Positions 1 to 5,643 are shown, counted from the first letter of the stretch. The stretch is 7,536 nucleotides of DNA from Bacilli bacterium (GCA_900758895.1 CAAETG010000206.1:1-7536), one strand, 5' to 3'. Numbers and translations: made by a program. The notes: a model not told the origin generated them from the sequence alone.

Positions 1-103
1 AAAGTACTCAATATTAAAATGCAAAATTTGACAAAAAAATAACCATTTTATCATGGCTTGCTCAATTTTTAAAATTTAAAAGTGTTTAAGTTCCGATTAA
101 TTG

Positions 104-120
104 TTTACACTTTGTTTACA
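104..120 (-). promoter_or_regulatory. Putative WalR/YycF-type response-regulator box
   Basis: The + strand reads TTTACA, five bases (CTTTG), TTTACA. On the minus strand this is TGTAAA-N5-TGTAAA, an exact match to the published WalR (YycF) consensus TGT(A/T)A(A/T/C)-N5-TGT(A/T)A(A/T/C). The 11-bp period fits an OmpR-family dimer on one face of the helix; PhoP boxes (TT(A/T)ACA repeats) look similar. The slightly longer unit TTGTTTACA occurs at 101-109 and 112-120. The box lies about 85 bp upstream of the predicted start site of the first operon. Its orientation would also suit a leftward gene outside the window. AT-rich DNA can produce such repeats by chance, so binding is inferred. Confidence 0.4.
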
Positions 121-128
121 TTTAAATT

Positions 129-137
129 TGTTATGAT
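129..137 (+). promoter_or_regulatory. Possible upstream extended -10 (P1) of operon 1
   Basis: TGTTATGAT is a TGn extended -10 with one mismatch to TATAAT. No well-placed -35 exists: the nearest TTTACA (115-120) is only 11 bases away. It could start a longer transcript at about position 144, or be a decoy or activator-dependent promoter beside the 104-120 repeat. The main promoter at 169-197 is much better. Confidence 0.25.
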
Positions 138-168
138 GTTTTGTTGTAATTTTGTGGTTAAAAAGTGG

Positions 169-197
169 TTTACATTTTGTTACTGGTTTGTTATAAT
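169..197 (+). promoter_or_regulatory. Main sigma-A promoter of the three-gene operon
   Basis: The -35 TTTACA (169-174, 5/6 to TTGACA), a 17-base spacer and a perfect -10 TATAAT (192-197) are preceded by TG at 189-190, giving an extended -10. Transcription should start near 204, leaving a leader of about 20 bases before the ATG at 224. This is the best promoter in the window. It implies a well-expressed housekeeping operon. Confidence 0.8.
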
Positions 198-209
198 AAT
201 TTGTAGAAT

Positions 210-215
210 AAGGAG
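210..215 (+). promoter_or_regulatory. Ribosome binding site that sets the start of gene 1
   Basis: AAGGAG lies 8 bases before ATG 224-226. An in-frame GTG at 215-217 would extend the protein by three residues. It overlaps this SD site and has no SD of its own, so ATG 224 is the start. Confidence 0.75.
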
Positions 216-223
216 TGTTGATT

Positions 224-1369
224 ATGAAAATATTATCTCCAGAAGTAACACGACTTCTTGATAAGTTATATAATCTACGTGGTAGTGATAGTGTGATATT
301 TAAAGAAATGGAAAGTGCTCATGAGAAAGCAGAAGAGACAAAAGAAAGAACAACTGCTTTAAAAAGTACTTTACAAGAAAAGATTGCTGGACTTGAAGCT
401 GATAGCAAGAACTTAAGTGAACAAGGCAAAAAGTTAATTGAAGTTTTAAAGGGAATTGATAAGAAAGCTTATGAGACGGTTATTGATCGGTTACATATCA
501 ATTTTGATCCAGAAGCTTTGGTAGAAAAACTTGATACTTCTTTACCTGAGACGATTGAGAAAGTAAATGAAGATATTAAGTCTAGTCAAGAAGAACTTGT
601 TAAAGTAGAAGAAGAAATGAATAGTGCGATTACAACGATTGAAGAAATTGGTATTCGTAAAGATGCAGCGATTGCTAATCAAGAAAAGTTAAATGAATAC
701 TTTGAACTTGCTCTTTCTGGTAATATCAATATTACTCGTGATTCTATTACTTCTTTACTAGAACAGTTTGATCTAACTGAAGAAGAAACGAGAGAAGCGG
801 CTAAAATATTAATGTTCCCTGAAGATGCATTATATGATTATGATGCAAAAATAAAAGAATCTGAAAAGAAATCGATTAGCGAAGTCATGCAAGAAGCGAA
901 AAACCAGGAAGAAGTAGCTCCTAAAGTAGAGGAATTACAAGTAAAAGAAGAACCAGCAAAAGTAGAAGAAGAAGTTAAGGTTGAACCAGTTGTAGAAGAA
1001 AAAAAGTTTGATCGTGAAGATTTAATTGATTTATTTAATGAGATTGGACTTGATTATTTAGATTATACAACTAGTGATTTAGATGAGATATTAGAGCATT
1101 TTAATGAAAAAGTAATTAGAAGAAATGTTAATATCTTTAAAGATAATGATCTTAGTTTAGATATTTTTGTTGATCATATTAATTTACTTTACGATAAAGA
1201 ATTAGAAGCTAAGATGGATCGATTACTTCGAATTGGTAAGAGTGCACTTGATATTTATTTAAATCCAACGGTACTTACAAAATATGATTATAAGAATTTA
1301 GATAAAGCCATTTTATTATTACAAAATAGTGGATTAGATCCAAAGAAAGTGCCATTAATGGCTTATTAG
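224..1369 (+). CDS. Coiled-coil protein with C-terminal helical repeats, unknown function (operon gene 1)
   Basis: A 381-aa protein of no family I recognise, with no signal peptide or membrane segment, so probably cytoplasmic. Residues about 20-200 are rich in E, K, L and I with few helix breakers, and look like coiled coil. Residues about 229-260 form a V/K/E/P linker of repeated KVEE/KEEP/VEPV blocks. Residues 262-381 are a helical domain with repeats of about 31 aa: 291-324 (contains LDIFVDH), 325-355 (LDIYLNP) and a partial one at 356-381 ending DPKKVPLMAY. The pattern recalls mTERF-like helical hairpins, which is resemblance rather than homology. The start is ATG 224, 8 bases after AAGGAG, instead of GTG 215. 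It is first in a three-gene operon behind a strong promoter. A scaffold or adaptor role is a guess. Confidence 0.75.
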   Translation: MKILSPEVTRLLDKLYNLRGSDSVIFKEMESAHEKAEETKERTTALKSTLQEKIAGLEADSKNLSEQGKKLIEVLKGIDKKAYETVIDRLHINFDPEALVEKLDTSLPETIEKVNEDIKSSQEELVKVEEEMNSAITTIEEIGIRKDAAIANQEKLNEYFELALSGNINITRDSITSLLEQFDLTEEETREAAKILMFPEDALYDYDAKIKESEKKSISEVMQEAKNQEEVAPKVEELQVKEEPAKVEEEVKVEPVVEEKKFDREDLIDLFNEIGLDYLDYTTSDLDEILEHFNEKVIRRNVNIFKDNDLSLDIFVDHINLLYDKELEAKMDRLLRIGKSALDIYLNPTVLTKYDYKNLDKAILLLQNSGLDPKKVPLMAY

Positions 1370-1382
1370 GGAGGTTTAAAAA

Positions 1383-2159
1383 ATGAAATTTAATGAATTT
1401 AAAGAATTAGGAGTAAAAACAGAAGATGGTGTTTTAATTACAAAATATCTTATGGATATATATCTTGCTAATTATGATAATGCTAAAAGTATTAAGAATG
1501 AATTTGAAAACCATAAATATTCAATTGATGTTGTGCCTGGTGAATTCTTAAAAATTTTTACGATGAAAGATAAAGAATTTGCTGAGCTTAGTGAAGTTTT
1601 AACAGAAATTGATGAACGTGGTTTAAAAGATATATTCCAAGCAAATTTAAGACCGGCTTGTTTTAAAAGAGGATTTTTAGAGAGAGTGAAGTTCTGTGTA
1701 GCTAATGATTTTCATTTTTATAATGAAGAAGATTATACTTTTATTCCAGAATTATACCGTGTTGAAGATTTTGCTGAATATACTTCACATAAGCCTCTTT
1801 CAGCAATTAAAACAGTTCAAGAATTAGAGCAAATGGGACTTCATATGGAAGATCCATTAGCAGAATTAGATCCTGAAGATCGACAAGTTTATAACCAGAT
1901 AGTAGAACGATTAAATTATTTGATTTTACAAAATCCAACGAATCCTTATTTACCTCAACTTGTTTCTAATGCTACTGGAAAGCTTGTAGGAGCACTTAAA
2001 AGGAAAGAATATCGTTTTTTATCACTTAATGATGTTGTTTTAGGTGTTATGTTTGATGGAATAGACGTTACTCCAGAGATGGAAAGTGTTCATGATCTTG
2101 TTGCAAGTGCTTTTCCTGAGGAAAATAAAGATTTAAATGAAGGAAGAGGGTTGGCATGA
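1383..2159 (+). CDS. Helical-repeat protein, unknown function (operon gene 2)
   Basis: A 258-aa soluble protein that I do not recognise. Its ATG follows gene 1 by 13 bases. The SD GGGAGG (1369-1374) overlaps the gene 1 stop codon and sits 8 bases from the start. Two segments match the motif shared with genes 1 and 3: LMDIYLANYD (residues 23-32) and GLKDIFQANLRP (80-91). They are followed by helices such as FLERVKF and a P-rich stretch (NPTNPYLPQL, about 180-190). The opening MKFNEFKELGVKTED resembles the start of gene 3. No catalytic motif or cysteine cluster is visible. The stop TGA overlaps the gene 3 start (ATGA), so the two are translationally coupled. Co-operation with the flanking proteins, perhaps as a complex, is inferred from the operon and shared motifs. 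Confidence 0.75.
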   Translation: MKFNEFKELGVKTEDGVLITKYLMDIYLANYDNAKSIKNEFENHKYSIDVVPGEFLKIFTMKDKEFAELSEVLTEIDERGLKDIFQANLRPACFKRGFLERVKFCVANDFHFYNEEDYTFIPELYRVEDFAEYTSHKPLSAIKTVQELEQMGLHMEDPLAELDPEDRQVYNQIVERLNYLILQNPTNPYLPQLVSNATGKLVGALKRKEYRFLSLNDVVLGVMFDGIDVTPEMESVHDLVASAFPEENKDLNEGRGLA

Positions 2160-2443
2160 AATTTTTAGAACGATTCGGATTTAAAAAAGAAGATATTGAA
2201 GCAGTTAAAGAAAATTCAACTAGTTCACTTATTAAAGAATTAGAAGCTCATAAAAAGTTAGTATCTAAGAATTTAGAATATTTGAATGATATGGGAGTAA
2301 CAAACTTAATTGATATTTTTGTTCATTATCATGATATGTTCTTAATGGATAATAGTAATTTTGTAGAGATATTTAATAAATATGATCAAAAAGATTTAGT
2401 TGATAAGTTAGCTCAAAATGTTCAAATTATGGAATATCTATAA
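2156..2443 (+). CDS. Small helical-repeat protein, unknown function (operon gene 3)
   Basis: A 95-aa protein, the last gene of the operon, starting inside the gene 2 stop (ATGA). The purine-rich SD AGGAAGAGGG (2141-2150) lies just upstream. Residues about 25-65 resemble the C-terminal repeat of gene 1: a helix with L-V-x-K-N-L, then LIDIFVHYHDMFLMD (51-65), matching VIRRNV...LDIFVDHINLLYD in gene 1. Residues 66-95 form a second, weaker unit. It looks like a free-standing copy of the repeat module. No signal peptide, membrane segment or catalytic motif is visible. Its last codons form the left arm of the terminator hairpin, so coding and termination overlap. Function is unknown; a binding partner of genes 1 and 2 is plausible but untested. 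Confidence 0.75.
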   Translation: MKFLERFGFKKEDIEAVKENSTSSLIKELEAHKKLVSKNLEYLNDMGVTNLIDIFVHYHDMFLMDNSNFVEIFNKYDQKDLVDKLAQNVQIMEYL

Positions 2444-2458
2444 TTTGAACATTTTTTT
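2415..2458 (+). terminator. Strong intrinsic terminator of the three-gene operon
   Basis: AAATGTTCAAATTAT (2416-2430) pairs perfectly over 15 bp with ATAATTTGAACATTT (2440-2454). A2415-T2455 can add a pair outside. The 9-base loop GGAATATCT can close further to a triloop ATA. The right arm runs into seven Ts (2452-2458). The left arm lies in the coding end of gene 3 and the stop TAA (2441-2443) is in the right arm, so a terminating ribosome would cover the hairpin. Confidence 0.85.
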
Positions 2459-2466
2459 GATAAAAT
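2458..2466 (+). promoter_or_regulatory. Putative extended -10 of the HIRAN gene
   Basis: TGATAAAAT (TGn plus TAAAAT, 5/6 to TATAAT) starts on the last T of the upstream terminator. The -35 position, 17 bases upstream (2438-2443, CTATAA), is poor. A start near 2473 would leave a leader of about 29 bases. Confidence 0.45.
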
Positions 2467-2501
2467 AGGAATGAGAAAAAATTTATAAATTAAGGTGGAT
2501 T

Positions 2502-3185
2502 ATGAAACAAGAATTATGGTTAATTTGGAGACAGCCTAAAACGAGAAGAAGATATAAAGTGGGAATTTTAAGTTTTGATAAGATTTATACTTTTTCTTAT
2601 CTTAATCCTGAGTTGGATGATGCTTTAAAGAATGGGTTTACTTATTTTCCGGGATTTGAAGATCTTCAAAAGGAATATAGAAGTGAGCAACTATTTGCTA
2701 ATATTGCAACTAGGTTGCCTAATCCTAAAAGACCAGATTATTTAAATATTTTAAATTCTTATGACTTAGATTCTAGCTCTTCTCAATTTGATATTTTAAG
2801 TGCTACAAAGGGACGTTTAGTTACAGATAGTTATGAATTTGTTCCTGTATTTGACTCTAAGAAGATTGAATTTGATATTGCTGGAACTAGACATTCAAAA
2901 GATATTAGTGAGTGTTGTCAACTTATTCAAGTTAATGATTTGCTTACATTAGAACTTGATCCTAATAATGAGTTCGATGAACATGCAATTAAAGTTCTTT
3001 TTATTCATGATTCCAAAAAATATCAACTTGGTTTTGTACCGAGATATTATTCTAAAGAATTAACAAAATTATTAAATAAAAAAGTTTCTTATTCTGCAAT
3101 GGTAGAAAGCTTGAATTTTGAAAGTGAATTAAATGATGAGGATGTTACAGTATTTGTTAAATTAATTTTTAATGATAACTGTTAA
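2502..3185 (+). CDS. HIRAN-domain protein
   Basis: A 227-aa protein with a C-terminal HIRAN domain at residues about 123-223. The hallmarks are FDIAGTRH (124-131), LTLELDPNNEFDEHAIKV (148-165), matching the family's L-x-P-x-N-x-[FY]-D-x-x-A-[IL]-x-V, and LGFVPRYYSKEL (176-187). HIRAN domains, as in HLTF/Rad5, bind DNA 3' ends and also occur alone in bacteria. Residues 1-115 (LWLIWRQPKTRRRYKVG, YTFSYL, RLPNPKRPDY) are not a nuclease or helicase; the VG-L...F-Y pattern faintly recalls the HipA N-terminal subdomain, but no kinase domain follows. The SD AAGG (2492-2495) is 6 bases from the ATG. It sits between two terminated units with its own weak promoter, so is probably monocistronic. A DNA-end-binding or repair accessory role is family inference. 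Confidence 0.8.
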   Translation: MKQELWLIWRQPKTRRRYKVGILSFDKIYTFSYLNPELDDALKNGFTYFPGFEDLQKEYRSEQLFANIATRLPNPKRPDYLNILNSYDLDSSSSQFDILSATKGRLVTDSYEFVPVFDSKKIEFDIAGTRHSKDISECCQLIQVNDLLTLELDPNNEFDEHAIKVLFIHDSKKYQLGFVPRYYSKELTKLLNKKVSYSAMVESLNFESELNDEDVTVFVKLIFNDNC

Positions 3186-3219
3186 TGTCTTTTTTCTTTT
3201 AAAAAGAATTGGGAAAGTC

Positions 3220-3248
3220 TTGCATTCTATTTAAATATTTGATAGAAT
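3220..3248 (+). promoter_or_regulatory. Promoter of the sepF-divIVA operon
   Basis: TTGCAT (3220-3225, a weak -35), a 17-base spacer and TAGAAT (3243-3248) are preceded by TGA at 3240-3242, giving an extended -10. Transcription should start near 3255, at the AAAGGAG that precedes the true SD. The leader to ATG 3283 is about 28 bases. Confidence 0.6.
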
Positions 3249-3282
3249 AAAGGAGTAATTTAAATAATAGGAGGAGTGTATA

Positions 3283-3690
3283 ATGGCTCTAGGTAAATTT
3301 AAAAGTCTTTTTAAAGATGTAGATGATGATGATATTTTAACTGGTACAGAAGATGAGTTTTATAATATTAGTGAGTCTGAAGCATTAGCAGAAGCTGATA
3401 AAACTGGAAATAAGATGATTTTACTTGAACCACGAGCTTATTCAGAATCACAACAAATTGCTGATCATCTTAAAAATCGCAATAGTGTTGTAGTTAATTT
3501 AAAGAGAGTTACTTCTGATCAAGCGAAAAGAATTATTGACTTTTTAAGTGGTTGTATTTATGCGATTGGAGGAACGATGCAAAAGATTGGGGTAGGAATT
3601 TACTTATGTACCCCTAAGAATGTTAATGTTCAAGGTAAAATTAGTGATGAATCTGAAAAAAATAAAGCAGATGTAGAAGAAGAATGGTAA
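3283..3690 (+). CDS. sepF: Cell division protein SepF
   Basis: A 135-aa SepF, close to the usual length of about 150. SepF binds the FtsZ C-terminal tail, polymerises into arcs or rings and tethers FtsZ to the membrane. The N-terminal MALGKFKSLF is the expected amphipathic membrane-targeting helix, followed by an acidic linker (DVDDDD). The core at about 44-116 is diagnostic: ILLEPRAYSESQQIADHL, then VVVNLKRV, IIDFLSG, a glycine-rich turn (AIGGTMQKIGVGIYLCTP) and NV. An acidic tail (about 121-135, ending EEEW) follows. The SD AGGAGGAG (3269-3276) is well placed. It is first in an operon with divIVA 36 bases downstream. The usual neighbours ylmG and ylmH are absent. Identification is secure from the core. 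Confidence 0.95.
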   Translation: MALGKFKSLFKDVDDDDILTGTEDEFYNISESEALAEADKTGNKMILLEPRAYSESQQIADHLKNRNSVVVNLKRVTSDQAKRIIDFLSGCIYAIGGTMQKIGVGIYLCTPKNVNVQGKISDESEKNKADVEEEW

Positions 3691-3712
3691 AATAATTAGT
3701 TGTCAATTTGTT

Positions 3713-3720
3713 GAGGTGAT
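3713..3720 (+). promoter_or_regulatory. Ribosome binding site that fixes the TTG start of divIVA
   Basis: GAGGTGAT pairs with the 3' end of 16S rRNA (AGGAGGTGAT complement) and ends 6 bases before TTG 3727-3729. An in-frame TGA at 3712-3714 excludes any start further upstream. The ATG at 3719-3721 is out of frame and stops after three codons. TTG is therefore the only reasonable start. Confidence 0.75.
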
Positions 3721-3726
3721 GCTCTT

Positions 3727-4152
3727 TTGAGAAAGTTTAGTACAAGTTTGAGTGGTTATAATAAAATAGAAGTAAATAACTTTGTGAATGAAGTTACTGG
3801 AGAATACGAATCTATGCTTGCTAAATTAAAAAAGCAAGATGAAGAAATAGAAAATTTAAAAAAAGAATTAGTGAAATATCAAAATATGGAAAACACCCTT
3901 AATCGCGCTTTGGTTGTAGCAGAAGATGCTTCTAATCAAATTAAGAGAGTTGCTAGAGATGAAGCAAAGGGTGTTATTGAAGATGCAAAGAGAAATGCTT
4001 CAAGAATTGTCAATGATGCTTTACTCAAAGCTGATAAAATAGAGCAAGATGCTGAGACATTAAAGAGAAGAGTTGTTATATTTAAGAGAAGACTAAAAAG
4101 TGTTGTAGATGAACAAATGGAGTTCATTGATAGTATTAATGAAGATTATTAA
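3727..4152 (+). CDS. divIVA: DivIVA/GpsB-family polar and septal protein, short N-terminus, TTG start
   Basis: A 141-aa DivIVA homologue. DivIVA binds negatively curved membrane at septa and poles and recruits division or cell-wall partners. It aligns with Bacillus DivIVA along its length: SGYNKIEVNNFVNEV (9-23) matches RGYDEDEVNEFLAQV, then come coiled coil, a MENTLNRALVVAEDA segment (matches IEETLNKSILVAQEA), EAKGVIEDAKRNASRIVND and a last helix KVV/RRL...EQMEFI. Two differences stand out. The LTPxDI segment before the GYD motif is missing, so the protein begins at KFSTSLSGY. The membrane-contacting pair equivalent to Bacillus F17-R18 is L8-S9; R2 and K3 might substitute. The start is TTG, fixed by SD and upstream stop. 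It is second in the sepF operon, followed by a terminator. GpsB is the alternative, but the full coiled-coil length favours DivIVA. Confidence 0.9.
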   Translation: MRKFSTSLSGYNKIEVNNFVNEVTGEYESMLAKLKKQDEEIENLKKELVKYQNMENTLNRALVVAEDASNQIKRVARDEAKGVIEDAKRNASRIVNDALLKADKIEQDAETLKRRVVIFKRRLKSVVDEQMEFIDSINEDY

Positions 4153-4177
4153 TAGATCAAAATAGATCTATTTTTTT
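4151..4177 (+). terminator. Intrinsic terminator after divIVA
   Basis: AATAGATC (4151-4158) pairs perfectly over 8 bp with GATCTATT (4165-4172), around a 6-base loop (AAAATA). A T-run at 4171-4177 follows. The stem starts in the divIVA stop codon. The stem is AT-rich and modest, so some read-through to the next gene is possible. Confidence 0.75.
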
Positions 4178-4209
4178 CTTTTCATGTTTCTTTTTTTTCA
4201 TTTGTATAT

Positions 4210-4215
4210 TATAAT
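4210..4215 (+). promoter_or_regulatory. Candidate -10 of the AI-2E transporter gene
   Basis: TATAAT is a perfect -10 but has no TG extension and only poly-T (TTTCTT) where a -35 should be. A start near 4222 would give a very short leader before ATG 4232. Low-level read-through from divIVA is an alternative source of transcript. Confidence 0.35.
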
Positions 4216-4231
4216 GGTAGTGGTGATGAGT

Positions 4232-5374
4232 ATGCTTACAAAAGAAAATAGAAAAGAAATATTAAAGATTATTTTATTTAGTATTGTTCTTATTTTTGCT
4301 TTTATTCATATTAAAGAAATATGGCATTTTTTAGGGTTTTTATTACAATTATTGATGCCGTTTATTTTGGGTATTGTTATTGCTTTTGTTCTTAACATTT
4401 TAATTCATTTTATTGAAAAAAAATTACTCGATAAATCAAAAATGAAGGCAAAAAGGAAAAGAATGATTAGTTTACTTTTATCTTTGGCCATTGTTTTTAC
4501 TTTTATTATCGTTTTATTATTACTGATTATTCCTCAGCTTCAAAATACTGTATCTTTATTTGTTGATAATATGCCTAAATATGAGGAAAATGTACAAGAA
4601 TTATTGGATCGTTTTGCGATTGATCCTAATATTATTAAAGAAATTGAAGAAGGAGTTGCTAATTTTGGAGATACTGCTATAGAATTTATTAAAAATAATC
4701 GAGATCAAATACTTGAAATTACTTTAGGTGTTGCTACTAATGTTATTAGTGTTATTGTTAATTTTGTGATCGCTGTTGTATTTGCTATTTATTTACTCGC
4801 ACAAAAAGAAAAACTGTTATTGCAGTTAAATAAAGTCTTAAATGCTTATTTACCAACTACGAAAGTAAATAAAATTCGAGATGTTGCGAAATTAACGAAT
4901 CGTATTTGTGCTAATTTTGTAAGTGGGCAATGTTTGGAAGCAGTTATTATTGGCGTTTTATGTTTTATTGGTATGTTAATACTTGGTATTCCTTATGCAG
5001 CGACGATATCAGTGTTAATTGGGGTTACTGCCCTAATTCCTGTTTATGGAGCGTTTATCGGTACGATTGTAGGAGCGTTCTTAATCTTTATGGTTAGTCC
5101 AATTAAAGCACTTATCTTTGTCATTTTTATTCTTATTTTACAACAATTCGAAGGAAATTTAATTTATCCAAAAGTAGTTGGAAAATCGGTTGGTTTACCA
5201 GGAATATGGGTTTTTGTTGCTGTTACTATTGGTGCCAGTCTTGCAGGGGTTGTAGGAATGCTTATTAGTGTTCCAGTGGCATCTATAGGGTACAGTATTC
5301 TTGCTACTGATGTTAATTATCGCTTAGAAGCAAAATCAAGTAAGAAAATACTAGCAAAGAAAAAAAATTCATGA
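4232..5374 (+). CDS. AI-2E/PerM-family membrane transporter
   Basis: A 380-aa polytopic membrane protein of the AI-2E family (PerM/YtvI/YdiK-like), of typical length (about 350-380). Hydrophobic segments lie at about 11-27, 35-60, 78-100, 165-190, 235-252, 256-285, 288-304 and 325-358. A family-typical extracytoplasmic loop (PQLQNTVSLFVDNMPKYEE, 101-119) follows the third. The C-terminal signature is clear: QQFEGNLIYPKVVGKSVGLP (304-323), then ALAGVVG-like SLAGVVGMLISVPVA. Members export autoinducer-2 or act as cation/proton antiporters; the substrate cannot be told from sequence. The reading frame opens at ATG 4184, but that codon lies in the terminator's T-rich tail with no SD. MLTKENRKEI at ATG 4232 follows GGTG (4222-4225) by 6 bases, so I chose it; ATG 4226 is possible. 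The tail is lysine-rich. Confidence 0.9.
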   Translation: MLTKENRKEILKIILFSIVLIFAFIHIKEIWHFLGFLLQLLMPFILGIVIAFVLNILIHFIEKKLLDKSKMKAKRKRMISLLLSLAIVFTFIIVLLLLIIPQLQNTVSLFVDNMPKYEENVQELLDRFAIDPNIIKEIEEGVANFGDTAIEFIKNNRDQILEITLGVATNVISVIVNFVIAVVFAIYLLAQKEKLLLQLNKVLNAYLPTTKVNKIRDVAKLTNRICANFVSGQCLEAVIIGVLCFIGMLILGIPYAATISVLIGVTALIPVYGAFIGTIVGAFLIFMVSPIKALIFVIFILILQQFEGNLIYPKVVGKSVGLPGIWVFVAVTIGASLAGVVGMLISVPVASIGYSILATDVNYRLEAKSSKKILAKKKNS

Positions 5375-5380
5375 TAGAAT
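5372..5380 (+). promoter_or_regulatory. Putative extended -10 before the 77-aa gene
   Basis: TGATAGAAT, identical to the sepF -10 over ten bases (TGATAGAATA), starts on the stop codon of the transporter gene. The -35 slot (5352-5357, TAGCAA) matches only 3/6. Start would be near 5387, with a leader of about 17 bases. Co-transcription with the transporter is also possible because no terminator lies in the 29-base gap. Confidence 0.4.
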
Positions 5381-5403
5381 AGCTTCTTGATTGAGGTGAT
5401 TAA

Positions 5404-5637
5404 ATGGAATGGATGCCAAATTATGAAAAACGGGTTCAAAATCCGCATTTTCGTGTTCTTGATTTTGAATTATTGAATGCTCATCCGGAAGCTAAATTTG
5501 CCATTTGGCAGCGATATCAAATGGATGCTGTTTTTAGAAATCGAATTCAAGATCTTATGATGAGTGATTATGCTTTTAAAGAGAGATTTCAAAATACTTT
5601 TCGTGATTATTTAAAAAGAAGCGGAAGAAGTAGGTGA
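5404..5637 (+). CDS. Small basic protein, unknown function
   Basis: A 77-aa protein that I do not recognise. It is rich in aromatic and charged residues (MEWMPNYEKR at the start, KFAIWQRYQMDAVF in the middle) and ends in a basic KRSGRSR tail. It looks mostly helical, with no signal peptide, membrane segment or Cys/His metal site. It is not YozE, whose sequence I compared from memory. The ATG follows a good SD (GAGGTGAT, 5393-5400), the same TTGAGGTGAT string used by divIVA. Its stop TGA is 6 bases before the CYTH gene and forms part of that gene's SD, so the two are coupled. It may assist or regulate the CYTH enzyme or bind nucleic acid through its basic tail; both ideas come only from context. 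Confidence 0.7.
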   Translation: MEWMPNYEKRVQNPHFRVLDFELLNAHPEAKFAIWQRYQMDAVFRNRIQDLMMSDYAFKERFQNTFRDYLKRSGRSR

Positions 5638-5643
5638 GTTGTT

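Noticed and set aside
28..54. TTGACA (28-33) with TATCAT (49-54) as a + strand promoter
   Set aside because: The 15-base spacer is short, the -10 has a mismatch and no TG extension, and a much better promoter lies at 169-197.
43..56. CCAT-N6-ATGG inverted repeat followed, on the minus strand, by a T-run: possible minus-strand terminator
   Set aside because: A 4-bp stem is too weak, and no minus-strand gene ends here within the window.
215..217. GTG as start of gene 1
   Set aside because: It overlaps the SD AAGGAG (210-215), which is correctly spaced for ATG 224.
3194..3208. TTCTTTT-A-AAAAGAA palindrome after the HIRAN gene as a terminator
   Set aside because: No loop of adequate size and no T-run after it on either strand; it is AT-rich low-complexity sequence.
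3936..4127. 63-codon minus-strand reading frame opposite divIVA
   Set aside because: It lies wholly inside divIVA, has no SD or promoter, and its S/L/T/A composition is what an E/K/D/R-rich coiled coil gives on the opposite strand.
2157..5637. TGA read as tryptophan (Mollicutes code), suggested by the AT-rich genome
   Set aside because: Three genes end at TGA (2157-2159, 5372-5374, 5635-5637) exactly where the next gene's SD or start follows, and Trp residues are encoded by TGG.
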